This document shows, one piece after another, positions 8,698-18,538 of a stretch of DNA of 64,000 nucleotides. Position 1 is the stretch's first letter, and every line of letters begins with the position of its first letter. The notes below the pieces were generated by a model, which was not told the origin of the DNA, did no database searches, and saw nothing but the letters and a program-made list of their open reading frames with translations. The DNA lies in the NCBI GenBank assembly GCA_018136815.1, contig CM030932.1, positions 2,835,019 to 2,899,018 on the forward strand. The letters run 5' to 3'. The translations under genes were made by a program, and so were the position numbers. Source of the DNA: Isochrysis galbana (taxonomy: Eukaryota; Haptophyta; Isochrysidales; Isochrysidaceae).

Positions 8698-8724
8698 CAG
8701 AGTAGAGTAGAGTAGAGTAGAGAG
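8698..8724. repeat. agagt microsatellite
   Basis: About five gagta units. The rest of 8660-9200 holds a C run (about 8777-8791) and T/C-rich sequence, with no gene I can support. Confidence 0.6.
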
Positions 8725-9202
8725 GATCGAAGTACCAAGTCTCGATAGATGCGATGCCGTGGCTCTCGCCCGCGCCCCCCCCCCCCCCCCGCGCCCCCTC
8801 TCCGCGCAGTGGCGAGGAAAACACCTCTCTCTCTTCTCCTCCCTCCCCCCCTCCGCACCCTCTCCACCTCCCTCGATGCACCGTGCTTTTCTCCCTCGAG
8901 GCTAGTATTATCTATATTGCCCGAGGTCCTCCCCCTTCCGAGCGAGCGACCCCCTCTTCGCGTCTCTTATTATGTGTGTTGCATGGTTTGTGCACGTCCA
9001 CCCTCCGGGTCAAAAGCCAACGCCGGGAATGAATAAAGAGAGGGAGAAGAGAGGAAGACAGGAGGAGAAGGAGGGTGAGCGCGTAGCGAACACATAGAAG
9101 AGGTGAAGAGAGCAGCTCACGCACCGGTGGCGGAGCGCTCCTGGACCCACAAAGAAGAGAGATTGGAAATGAAATATTGTAATGAAGGGGTTGCCGCTTG
9201 GT

Positions 9203-9205
9203 AGC

Positions 9206-9249
<44 letters not shown>
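9203..9249 (+). repeat. CT microsatellite in the desaturase leader
   Basis: About 23 CT units on the sense strand, 125 bp ahead of the likely start codon. It opens a spurious N-terminal extension reading LSLSLS in the desaturase frame. Confidence 0.85.
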
Positions 9250-9250
<1 letters not shown>

Positions 9251-9374
9251 CCGCCCCACCACCACCTTCTCTCCCCCCCTTGCGGCTGTTGTGCAGCGAG
9301 GAGGGAAAGGGTTGAAGAGGTCCCGCCTGCCCGTCAACCAGCTCTCAAGCAACGGGTGGAGAGAGAGTACCAGG

Positions 9375-10664
9375 ATGTGCTTAGCTGAGAGCGCCCTCCC
9401 CGCCACGCTGCGCCCACGCTCGCGCGGCTTGCCGTGGGCCATGGGCTTCCTTGTGAGCGCCAACTTTGCTCTCTTCTGGGCGCTGCCGATCCTCCTGCAG
9501 GGCCAGCTCTTCCATCTCGCTCTAAAGCGGGTACTAACGCCTCTCTTCCACTGGCTCGATTCAATGGGAGCACTCCGACGATTCGCCGCCGCGCACATCT
9601 ACTCCAAGCCTCAGTATGCTGACTTCTTTGCCACATCGCTCCTCACAGCCCTGAATATTCTCACGGCATTTGGCGCGCTGCTGTACCTACAGCTGACACA
9701 CGGCACCATCTCGTGGCGCGCACACGCTATGTACAATCTGGCGTGGGTCGGTTTCGGTGGGCGGATGATGGGCGCTGCCTACACCCTTGCGCACAAGGAG
9801 GGGCACAACCCGCTGATCTACCAGCGGTGGTGGCGCAAGTGGATCGGCAACGTCTTCGAGAACTGGCTGGGCGTGCTTTATGGCAACGTGCCGTACAATT
9901 TCCAGACCTCACACAATCACATCCACCACGCCCTGGACGCTGGCAAGGGAGACTCCTTCTACTGCTGGGATCTCGACCGTTCCTCGCTCAGCGACTTTGT
10001 CCTCTACACGGAACGCGCCCTATGGCACATGGTTGGCACGTCATCGCTACGCTACTTTAAGCTCCGCGGGATGGGACGGGAGTACGCGTTGCTGCGGAGG
10101 GGTATGGTGATGTTCTGGGTGGTGACGCCTCTTCTGCTCGGCCTGATCACACGTAGCCCTTGGTTCCTCTTCGTCGCATGGTTGCAGCCTCTGCTGGCCA
10201 TGACCACCTTCCTCGCGCTCATAAACTGGGGTTTCCACTCCTTCATTGAGTTCGATGAGAAGGGCCGGATCAGCCCATTGATCAGCGCGCTGACAATCGT
10301 GGACGGGGAGGACGATACTTTTGGAGAGGACGACCACATCTCCCATCACCTGGTACCGCAGAAGTGGCACACGCAGGTGAGATCCTGGCGCGAGGACACA
10401 CACATGGAGGACATCAAGAAAGTGCGCGGATCTGTCTTCCAAAAGGTGAGTATCCCCGAGCTGGCCGCCCTCATCACCCTCGGCAAGTTCGAGCGCATTG
10501 CGCAAAAACACTTCGTCGACTACTCGGGCAAGCTCTCCCAGGCTGAAATCGCTGCCATGCTACGCCGTCGCGCTCAGACCAAGGAGATGAGCCATGATGA
10601 GTACGTCGAGTGGCAGCGGCGCACCGATGCGGAACTGTTAGCCTCCCTCAAGAAAAGTCAGTAA
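9375..10664 (+). CDS. Membrane fatty-acid desaturase/hydroxylase-like enzyme
   Basis: A 429-residue protein from the ATG at 9375 (an alternative with a stronger context is ATGG at 9441). Three histidine clusters hold the expected di-iron ligands: HKEGH at 140-144, HNHIHH at 180-185 and HISHH at 321-325. Hydrophobic segments lie near 24-48, 87-107, 245-260 and 264-283. Membrane desaturases and related hydroxylases use such clusters to activate oxygen on acyl chains, usually in the ER or plastid envelope. Substrate and regioselectivity cannot be read from the sequence; there is no fused cytochrome b5. The C-terminal ~100 residues are charged and helical. The frame also opens upstream to 9198 through a CT repeat, which I exclude. 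The gene appears intronless. It could instead be a hydroxylase of the same fold. Confidence 0.85.
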   Translation: MCLAESALPATLRPRSRGLPWAMGFLVSANFALFWALPILLQGQLFHLALKRVLTPLFHWLDSMGALRRFAAAHIYSKPQYADFFATSLLTALNILTAFGALLYLQLTHGTISWRAHAMYNLAWVGFGGRMMGAAYTLAHKEGHNPLIYQRWWRKWIGNVFENWLGVLYGNVPYNFQTSHNHIHHALDAGKGDSFYCWDLDRSSLSDFVLYTERALWHMVGTSSLRYFKLRGMGREYALLRRGMVMFWVVTPLLLGLITRSPWFLFVAWLQPLLAMTTFLALINWGFHSFIEFDEKGRISPLISALTIVDGEDDTFGEDDHISHHLVPQKWHTQVRSWREDTHMEDIKKVRGSVFQKVSIPELAALITLGKFERIAQKHFVDYSGKLSQAEIAAMLRRRAQTKEMSHDEYVEWQRRTDAELLASLKKSQ

Positions 10665-10954
10665 TCATGGGGAGTCGGTGAGCGAGCAGCACGTCGAGCC
10701 CAGCAGCACGTCGAGCCCAGCGAAGGCGCGGCCTGTCCTGCTTGCCACCAATCCAGCAATGTTTGTCGTCTGGGATTGGGCGGGGCATGGGTACGTCAAT
10801 CTTCCGTTGCGCGGCTTGTGTCATGTGTATTTGAGAGAGGGAGTCTGTAAAAAAAATTAAAGTCAGAGCTCGATTCGTCAAAACCTACGATCTGAAATGA
10901 GAAAAACAACATTCTTGAAGGCGTCCGCTACCCCACACCCCACGCTACAGTACA

Positions 10955-11115
10955 AAAGAAACGGGCCACCTAGCGGCACAGGACGAAGACGGGAACATTC
11001 CACTGTCCATTGGGGGCCGGTGCACCCCGCACCACGCCCAACCCAGCCCCCCCGCAACCTGGGCCCCTAAGTAGAGCACGAGGGGAGTTGCCGCAAGGCG
11101 GGAAGCGAGGGAGAT
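10955..11115. repeat. Dispersed repeat, copy 1 (copy 2 at 12893-13058)
   Basis: Shared strings in the same order: agcggca, gg(g)accggaaca-like, then cctaagtagagcacgaggggag / aaagtagagcacaaggggag, gccgcaaggcggga / gccgcaaggcagga, and agcgaggga. Function is unknown; it sits at the junctions of the LINE-derived insertions of this region. Confidence 0.6.
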
Positions 11116-11117
11116 TA

Positions 11118-12066
11118 ATTTTAAACAAATTTTTATGGGTCGCGGCGGCAGGGACTGGGCAATCATATCATTCTGGCCCAGACCCCTAGCGTGGGCGCGG
11201 GCCGCGACTCGCACTCCCACGCCCAGCATGGGCCTGCCCTCGAGCTGACTCCCTGTTGCGGGCAAAGGGGGCCTTGTACACTTCCCTTTCGTATGCCCCG
11301 GTTAGGTTTTCCCGCGTCCCGATTCTCTCCTCCTTGCACCGTGCCCCGATCGCCCCGTTCCCCCTCTCCTCTCTCCTCCCCGGCCCCCCGCGAAAGCCCT
11401 CTCCCCCCCCTTCCCTCCCGTCTTTCCCTCGAGTGGTTCCTTGAGTTTCCGGTTTCCGGCCCCCTTTCCGTCTATTATTTTCCCGCGCCCCCCCCCCCCC
11501 CCCCCCCCGCGCGACGTTCTCTCTTGCTTGGTGTCTCGTATAGCCGCTCTGCGCTCTGCGCCCCCCTCGCGTCATGTGCGTCGTCGTGTCGTCGTGCACG
11601 TAAGATGTGCGGTTTGACACGCGCGCTACCGTCTTTTCGGACGAGGATTCCGAAAAGGCCGGAAGACCCCCCGATCGACTAGCTTTCGCCGAGGATTTCC
11701 GCTCACGGGGTCAAAAATGTCGACCGTCGACCCCCCCCCAACATTAGTACTTAAGGCTACTTAAAAAGCCTTGTGCTTACCTGTTTGCTGTTTGACCGCC
11801 CTATGTCTACGACAGCCTGCTGCCCTCCATGGGGTGGACCAGCATGGCTGCTGTGCCGGGTGTGGCCGAGGCCACGGGCCGTGCGGTGCGACTGGGGTCG
11901 CACTCGCCACTCGCCTGCTCGGCCTCCACGGGCGGACACGGTCGCTTCGCCAGCGACCAGCGACTGCTCCATATCCATGGGTACTGGGGGGCGCCCTCGG
12001 CGGGGGGCCCGAAGGGCAGAGGAGGGGCTCGGCGGCGCGCTCCATGGCGACCAACTATACAGTTAG
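11118..12066 (-). mobile_element. LINE-derived element, probable non-autonomous copy (5' end at ~12066)
   Basis: The sense 5' end shows the hairpin CTAACT-GTAT-AGTTGG (with a G-T pair), then the start ATGGAGCGCGCC at 12045, which opens a frame beginning MERAAEPLLCPSG. The low-coordinate end (about 11118-11145) matches the 3' end of the 2523-3664 element (CCATAAAAATTTG). No target duplication was found, and the middle (11190-11750), with C runs, may hold a second junction near 11750, so the extent is approximate. The segment 11757-12054 resembles 57480-57720. Confidence 0.55.
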
Positions 12067-12098
12067 TGGACAAAGGACGACAGTAAGAGCGACAATAA

Positions 12099-12873
12099 TT
12101 AAATAATTTCTTAACCGTCTCACCGCACACGCGGCCGTGGGCCCTCTACTTTCTACCAAAACTTTCTACACCCCCACTCCCACTCCGCCGGCCCTTTCAC
12201 CCCCGCCATCAGGCGACTCCCCCCGTGCACTACTACGCATAGGGAGATAGGGGTAAAGGGCTTAGATATGGTCCGGTGGCCCGCGCCCCCCCCCCGGTGG
12301 TCCGTTCCCCCCTTCCTCCTGCGCCTACCGGGCTGGCGGCGTCCTTAGCCTTAGTCCCGACTTCTCTTGTAAACAGGTGCGAGACTTACCAATTTTTCCG
12401 TGGGCGGAGCTCTCGCTCCGCCCACCCCCTTCTCCGCTCTCTCTCTCCTCTCTCCTGCGGCACGCGCGATGGCGCGCCTGCGGCAGGCTTGCAGCTGCCT
12501 CTGGCGACCCTTGGAGGCTCTTGGAGGCCAGCTCAGGGGGCAGAGGAGGCTGGGGCTGGGCCCTGGCCTCCCCTGCCTCTTCCTCACTTGCGCTCCTGAG
12601 CCCCAGGGGCCCCCACGCTGCACCTGTCTGCCTGTCGACCAGGGGGGGGGGGGGGTTCGAGCGATGGGCTGGGGCTGGCCACGAGGGGCCAGGACGAGCG
12701 AACTAGGCGTGTCTGTCAGTAGGAGAGTGGGTCAGCAGGGCAGTGGGCTCCTGGCAATCCATTAGGCATGCCAGGAGGATAGGTGGTTCCTCCCCCGCGG
12801 CAGGGGAGGAGTGGAGAGAGGGGGGGGCTCGTGCCGCCCCCATGGGCGAACCAAGGTAGTATAATCTTTGTTG
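12099..12873 (-). mobile_element. LINE-like insertion (775 bp) with exact 17-bp target duplication
   Basis: Flanked by agtaagagcgacaataa at 12082-12098 and 12874-12890. The minus-strand 5' end holds a weak hairpin and then ATGG (ATG at 12843), the layout of the other derivatives. The 3' end reads ...GGTTAAGAAATTATTTAA. No polymerase is encoded. A T/C- and G-rich interior (12420-12660) gives only shadow frames. Confidence 0.75.
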
Positions 12874-12892
12874 AGTAAGAGCGACAATAACC

Positions 12893-13058
12893 CAACCGGC
12901 CGCCCAGCGGCATAAGAGGAAGGAGAGAACTGTAGATCGTCGGGGACCGGAACATGGAACACGTCGCCCGCCCCTAGCACGAACCCCAATTCCTGGACCC
13001 CAAAGTAGAAAGTAGAGCACAAGGGGAGTAGCCGCAAGGCAGGAGGAGGGAGCGAGGG
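12893..13058. repeat. Dispersed repeat, copy 2
   Basis: Partner of 10955-11115; see shared strings there. It lies right after the target duplication of the 12099-12873 insertion. Confidence 0.6.
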
Positions 13059-13198
13059 AGCGGGCTTGGCTGCGAACTACCTAACCCATGACCGCGAATA
13101 TAAAGAAGATTTTGCTTTTTTCTCTCTTTCAACTTTCGGCGGCAGAACGAATGGTGACGCTGTGAGGGACTACGATACATCCACATACATGAGCGCAT

Positions 13199-14357
13199 TC
13201 AATCCTTGCCAAAGAGGTTGCCTAGGATACTCTTCGCTTTGTCCTTCGGCGATTGATATGCTGGAAGAATTTTCTCCTCGACTGTCCCGTCTGGCAACGG
13301 CACATCTACATACCTGAAGGCGGGCAGGCGAGGGGTGGGGGAAGGGTGGGGGACATGCAAGGCGTGATCAAATGAGAGAACGAGAGGATGTGATTCTTCG
13401 CCAATCTCCGACCGACACTTGGATGGAGAACCGAGCAACGGGAGATACGCACTTCACGGAGGCTGAGTTGACGCAGTGACGTTCCATCGTTGGAGTGAAT
13501 CCTTCGCCCTCGAAAACATGGCCCAGATGACCACCACAACCAGCACACCTGAAGTGAAATCAAAAGGGAGCATCCTAAGCAACGAACATGGGGCCAGCAG
13601 CCACTCCAGTTCTTCTCGTGAATGCACAACCGGCGCGCGATGGCACCCTACCACTCGTTGCACGGTCACAGCTTTGATGCTCCTTGCCTTCACCGAAGGC
13701 AAGCCAACACTCCTGCGGTGCTCACATGATCTCGACACGGCTCATGCCAAGCGAGTTGTCAGTCTTGGTGACAACTGAGCCCTGGACGATCTTGTCGAAA
13801 GCAGGCCTGCAGGACCGGAACACGCGCAACGTGAGCCTAGGCGCATGAGCCGTGTGTGCAGAAGCTTCGCGTTTGCCTTGCGTCCGGGCCCGCACCATCC
13901 ACATCCTGAATCGAACTTGGACTGCGCTGAGTAAAGTGCTGTGCCACATCCGGCGCACACGAAGTGGCCTTCCTTCGGATAGTACCTGCGGCCGGGCAGC
14001 GGGCATGAGCGACGGCGAGTGGTATGGGCGAGTTGGCGTATTTTTGTGGTCGGATGGCGCTCACTTGTTGTACTTGCCGGAGCCTGGGTACTCGGTTCCC
14101 TTTTGCCGGAGGATGTTGTACTCTTCATCTGAGAGCTGGCTCCGCCAGTCAGCCTCACTCTTTTGCACCTTGTACACGACGCCCTGGTCGTTTAGCTCGG
14201 CAAGTCCCATCGCTAGGGGTGCGGCGCGTAGCCCGCGCATCCCCAACGCCGAGACGCCACGTATCGCGAGCGGTGCGCGAGGAGAGAAGGCGGAGAGAGA
14301 GAGGAGCGCGATCGAGAGCATGGCGCTGAGCGAGCGGGAAGATTCCTTCCCCTTCAT
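13199..14357 (-). CDS. MSRB: Peptide-methionine (R)-S-oxide reductase MsrB, five exons
   Basis: Reduces methionine-R-sulfoxide in proteins. Exons on the minus strand: 14357-14065, 13985-13896, 13806-13726, 13548-13453 and 13313-13199; all four introns are GT-AG (79, 89, 177 and 139 nt). They join in frame to 224 residues. Residues ~1-50 are a hydrophobic, Ser/Arg/Ala-rich extension ([14 protein letters not shown]), probably a signal or transit peptide, so plastid or ER targeting is inferred. The catalytic domain shows the zinc cysteines C108/C111 (CAGCG) and C156/C159 ([10 protein letters not shown]), [13 protein letters not shown], and [10 protein letters not shown] with catalytic C180. After the domain, about 35 extra residues end [11 protein letters not shown]. 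This gene gives the best evidence that the window is eukaryotic. Splice sites were placed by keeping family motifs intact across each junction. Confidence 0.95.
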
Positions 14358-14802
14358 TCTCTACTACTCTAGAGAAGCCTCTCTCCTTAAAATTATAAGT
14401 GGGGTGAGGGCTGAGGGCAAACGCTCGCGGGAGGATACTACTTACTACTTACTACTTACTACTTACCAATGCACTCCGTCCGAGGACCGTCCGAGTCAAG
14501 TATTTACACTTTTATTTCTTGCCTGCCCCTGGTGATCCTCCTTTTTCAAGTGCTGGCGGGCTTGCTCGTCCACTCGCCAGTGTACCATAAGCCATAAGCC
14601 GCCCACAATCACGACAAATAGAAATAGCAAATAGGCAAATAGAGCTTGAGCTTGATCTCGGCTATTGATGAATGATTCTGAATGGTGAATGGTGAATGGT
14701 ATTATTATGGTTATGGTATTGTTGAAGCACCTCACGAATTCAATAATAATAGATAGATAGATAACAAAATATCTGAGCATTAGTACCACTACCACTACTC
14801 CC

Positions 14803-16392
14803 AACTAAGTTTATACTTAGTTCGCATGGGGGAGGCGCCTCGTGCCTCGTGCTCGTGCCCTCCCCCTCGGGCTCCAATTCCCCTCCGGGAGGCCTGTCGG
14901 TCACCCTCAGACTTTATTTAGCCTCCGCCTCCACTGCCACTGCCCTACGTCAAAGAACTACCATGGGGAAAGCCGCAAGGCTGGGCCCCCACACCGCAGT
15001 GTACAAAGTACAAACACGCGCTGCCATCCAACCACGACTCAATAGGCCTGCCCCCCCCTCCCCCTCCCCCAACGCTAGGCCCGAAGTAGAGTAGATGTGC
15101 CGACCCCGAACCCCGAAACCAAACAAAAAGGAACGAGGGGCGAGGGGGGGAGCCGGAAGGACCGATAACCGGAAAGATAACCACCGCTCCACCGAACCTC
15201 GACAACTCCCCGCCGGCTAGGTGGGGAGAAGGATACAAGTCCAACAAGAGACTCGAATACCCGCTAGCTGATGAACACACTTTGGACGGCAAGACACCGC
15301 TCGACGCCACCGAGGTAACACACCTCACCAGAGCCCTTCAACAAGCAAGCTGCAAACGCAAGCGCCTCACGGGACCTACCAAATGGGAGGAGAAACTCCA
15401 AATACCAACAAGCACATGGACACACCTAGCTAAGCTATACACGTCCCCAATGGTGACAGCGCGCGACACGCACCTACACTTCAAACACATAACACATAGA
15501 CGGGTGGGCACGTACAAACAATCGATTCCCTGACAGAGCAAACACATGCCGTATATGCGGAACGGCGAACGAATCCTCGACGCACCTGGGGGAATGCACC
15601 GGGATAACCAGGGTATTGGACGCACTAAACAAAATCGCGAGGTTCTCGCCCAAAGCCGAAAGAAACAGAGAAGACATCATCATAGACAATCTATTCATTT
15701 TCCCAAAAGGGGACGCCCCAAAAGCGTTATACATTCTATACCTGCTAGCATGGAGATATATCATAACAGACTTCTATAGGATTCACTATGAGAATATAAA
15801 ATACTCAGAAGAATCAATACTCATAAGAATAATAGAGAGATACACTACCCTGTGTAAAGCACTATTATTCGCATATGAAACCGACTCAGCGCGAACGGCC
15901 CAAGCGGGCATGGGAAGACAACCCAAGAAAAGGATAGATGTAGGCGACCTAAGACCCATATTTCACATAAGCGACAGAGGTGGGCTCAAACCCAGCGAGG
16001 AGCTAGCCGAGCTAGCCACCAAGCTGGGGATCGCGCACGCTGTACAGGGGACCGAAGAACGAGGCAGAGGGAACGAATAAAACACCGATACAACCAGTAA
16101 AGAAGGGCGCCGCCAGCAGCAATGCGTGCTAGACGAGACCCAACCACCAATCACGGCCGAGAGGAAGTGACACAAGAGAGAAAAAAAGACCAAAAGGCCT
16201 GCCCGGACCCCACACTCCAAACCAGACCTCAGGTAGTGCACCGAGGTCGGACCCTGGAAACCGAAGAAAAAGGAAAGAAGGGGGGCAGGGGAGGAGGTGG
16301 AGGGAGGGAAGATAAGGGCGATGGAAATAGAGGTGGCGAGTCCTGTAGACGGTAGGTGTGTAGCCCAGAATCTTCAGATGTTTTTTTTCTGG
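14803..16392 (+). mobile_element. Internally deleted LINE derivative (both ends present)
   Basis: The 5' hairpin AACTAAGT-TTAT-ACTTAGTT starts at 14803 and is followed by ATGG at 14826. The 3' end carries GTAGGTGTGTAGCCCAGA, then ATCTTCAGATG and a T run at about 16380-16388. Between them only the C-terminal part of ORF2 remains, so the reverse transcriptase is gone. The stretch 14826-15190 shares its start (gcgcctcgtgcc, ccctccccctc, ggtcaccctcagac) with 48060-48130. No target duplication was found. Confidence 0.75.
15196..16080 (+). pseudogene. LINE ORF2 C-terminal remnant, one frameshift
   Basis: Reads KSNKRLEYPLADEHTLDGKT and TARDTHLHFKHITHRR in one frame, breaks near 15530, and continues in another with a zinc-finger-like CRICGTANESSTHLGEC and then MDALNKIARFSPK... 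to the stop at 16080, ending with the family motif AGMGRQPKKRID. It aligns throughout with the copy at 18852-20477. Confidence 0.85.
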
Positions 16393-16487
16393 ATGTGACC
16401 TTCAAGAACTTTTTTTCAAGATTGTTTTTTTTTTCGAGACGGGTCTCAAAAATTCACTACCGGATACCAATGCATCCAATATGTTTG

Positions 16488-16748
16488 TCATACGAGGGGA
16501 ACCAAAATTCGACTTCGAGTGTAGTATGTTGACTCTAGCTGGTCGATTGTCGGCGCATCAGCACCATATTTCACAGGACTCAGGCTGGGGCCATTATAGT
16601 AGAGGTCCCTAACACGCAACTCCTGATATGAAAACGAAATAGACTGATCGAAAGGAAGGCAGTGCATACGCTCAGCCAGAAAGTAGCGGTCTCCTGCATG
16701 ATGAATAGAGCTTGATCTTTGCTCCCCATGGCACCCACGGAAGGTCAA
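16488..16748 (-). CDS. Unidentified small open frame (86 codons)
   Basis: Begins MTFRGCHGEQRSSSIHH and ends RSRILVPLV. The composition is protein-like rather than low-complexity. It is too short to place in a family and has no splice or neighbour support. It may be part of the 3' flank of the CS-domain gene or an exon of an unseen gene. Confidence 0.2.
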   Translation of the reverse strand: MTFRGCHGEQRSSSIHHAGDRYFLAERMHCLPFDQSISFSYQELRVRDLYYNGPSLSPVKYGADAPTIDQLESTYYTRSRILVPLV

Positions 16749-16855
16749 TGAGAAGTGCTCGCGAGCGTACTTTCATCATGCAGAAGCAAAGATACAAATC
16801 CTCGTCTCCATGGGAACCTCATGCGATATTAGCTCAATCAGCTTTCGCAGTGACC

Positions 16856-17758
16856 TCACGTTGATCGCGGAAGTTTCATGGTGATGTAACCTTGGCTCAG
16901 TCCCGGCGCAAGGCACGGCTTTCCGTTCACAAGCAGCGTTTCGTCAAAGATGCAGTCAGCGACAGCAGCGGCCTCCTGCTTCGCTTTGGGCAGTTCGATT
17001 GAGAGGATGGGGCGCCCTGAAGTAGTGTCCTCGTCGATCAACCAGACTACCTCACTGCCAATGACCGGCTGCGCAAAGCGGCCAAACATGATGGGCGGTT
17101 GACCACCATTGTTGTCGTCGATGACTTCCTCGCCCCCCCAAACGCCATCTTCGTACAGCACCTCCGTGCTAGTGTCAACACGAACAATGAGCCAGCCTTC
17201 CACAACTTCCACGACCACGTCACGAGCTTTGATTCCATCGGCGATGAAGAGGTCCAAGAGAATGTCCGTTGGTGTCTGACGCCAACGGCCCCACTCATGC
17301 TCGCCTTCAGCTGGTGACTTCTGCGTACTCGACGCGGTAGGAGAGTTAGGACTGGGTGGAGCGCTAGAAGCCATGCTGTCGGTAACATCAATGACTCGCG
17401 GATCTCCAGCGCTGGTCTTCGTGCTATCGATGTCTTCCAAGTCGACACTGTCTCGAATCTGATCTTCCATCCCCTCGACCTCGACCATTTCCCCGGCCTC
17501 ACGCAGCTCTTGGATCTTCTCGAGCATTGCCTGACACTCCTCAATCCCGACGTCCTCGTCCGCGAGCATCGAGAGAATCCTCTCCTCATCGGCGCCTGTC
17601 TCGATCATCCGCTGGAGCTGAGAGAGCCGCGCCTCCGCCCGGCCGGCCTCAGAGGCGAGTACAGGCCCTGGTCGCCGCGCTGGCACGCCCAGCCTCAGCC
17701 CTGGAGGCGCGGTGAGCATCGCGCCGAGGACAGCCATCACACCCATCGCTACTGCCAT
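16856..17758 (-). CDS. CS (p23/NudC-like) domain protein with N-terminal targeting-like segment
   Basis: 300 residues from the ATG at 17758. Residues 1-35 are hydrophobic then Arg/Pro-rich (MAVAMGVMAVLGAML, then LGVPARRPGP), suggesting a transit or signal peptide. Residues 40-90 form a predicted helical segment with EERILSMLADEDVGIEECQAM. 110-150 is a Ser/Pro linker. About 155-265 resembles a CS beta-sandwich: EWGRWRQTPTDILLDLFI, ARDVVVEVVEGWLIVRVD, and late in the fold VVWLIDEDTTSGRPILSIEL with the typical W-I-D and L-I-L pattern. CS proteins act as co-chaperones, often with Hsp90 or in protein-complex assembly; the exact partner is unknown. The frame extends upstream to 18004, but that part is GC-biased and follows a pyrimidine-rich leader, so I take the inner start. 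No introns are seen. Confidence 0.65.
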   Translation of the reverse strand: MAVAMGVMAVLGAMLTAPPGLRLGVPARRPGPVLASEAGRAEARLSQLQRMIETGADEERILSMLADEDVGIEECQAMLEKIQELREAGEMVEVEGMEDQIRDSVDLEDIDSTKTSAGDPRVIDVTDSMASSAPPSPNSPTASSTQKSPAEGEHEWGRWRQTPTDILLDLFIADGIKARDVVVEVVEGWLIVRVDTSTEVLYEDGVWGGEEVIDDNNGGQPPIMFGRFAQPVIGSEVVWLIDEDTTSGRPILSIELPKAKQEAAAVADCIFDETLLVNGKPCLAPGLSQGYITMKLPRST

Positions 17759-17782
17759 TGCACTTGCGTGAGGGAGCGATAG

Positions 17783-18534
17783 GTGGGGAGAGCGAGAAGA
17801 GAGGAAAAGTGTTTGGCCCCATACCAAGGGGGCCCAGTGAAAGATAGCTACTACGTGGGCGCCCAATTCCTCGCGCCGGCGCAATCCCATCGCCGTGTGT
17901 CCTTCGCCCTCTGGGGGGGCTGTGGAAGCTGGGAAATGGCTCGAGGAGAGGCTAGAGGCTCGAGGCCTACTGGGAGACAGCCTCCCAGCTGCGCAGATCC
18001 GCACTCGCCGCGCGACGGCCCGCCTGGTGGAGCTGGAGCGTCTGGCGGCGACGACGTCGATGATGTCGCCAGCGTCCTTCGCACCCCTGGCGGGGCGGGC
18101 GCGGCGCCCGCGCAGCGCGAGCGGCGCTATGCGGGGCCGTCCATATCATATGCAGGCCCCCAGCGCGCCACGGCGGCGGAGGGCGTCAGGGAGAGGGCCT
18201 GTAAGGCCGTTGTGTGCTGGTACCACCCCGACACCGATCGCTCGGTGTTATGCTCCAAGGCCCAATGGGCCGCGGAGTTTGGGGTGGACCGGCGGCGCAT
18301 GGACCACTGGGAGAAGAGGCTCGGCGCCGAGGATCTCGAGCGCATACGGCGTGGCGTCATTCCCCTGCCGGCCAGAGCTCCGGGGCCACAGGGAGAGGAG
18401 TGCTCGTACGCTCGTGCGCCCGAGCAAGCGGCCGACCGTGCAGCAGCCCTCGGCTCCAAGCATGGATACGACTTGAGCATTGTGGATGGGATCAGGGCTG
18501 CCTTGCGGTTGCAACTGGGCCTGCATGCATGTAA
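17783..18534 (+). CDS. Unidentified open frame, truncated by a LINE 3' end
   Basis: The C-terminal half is compositionally protein-like: CWYHPDTDRSVLCSKAQWAA, GVDRRRMDHWEKRLGAEDLE, RIRRGVIPLPARAPG. The frame runs into the A run that marks the LINE 3' end at about 18539. The N-terminal half overlaps the CS gene's promoter region and is low-complexity, so the true start is probably near 18190 if this is a gene at all. No family is recognised. Confidence 0.3.
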
Positions 18535-18538
18535 AAAA

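Noticed and set aside
9198..9374. Upstream extension of the desaturase start
   Set aside because: It translates a CT microsatellite into Leu-Ser repeats; conserved sequence starts later and two better start codons follow.
14496..14804. 102-codon minus-strand frame with hydrophobic stretches
   Set aside because: It arises from AT-rich short repeats (gaatggtgaatggt, ttattatgg) and ends at the LINE boundary; no family features.
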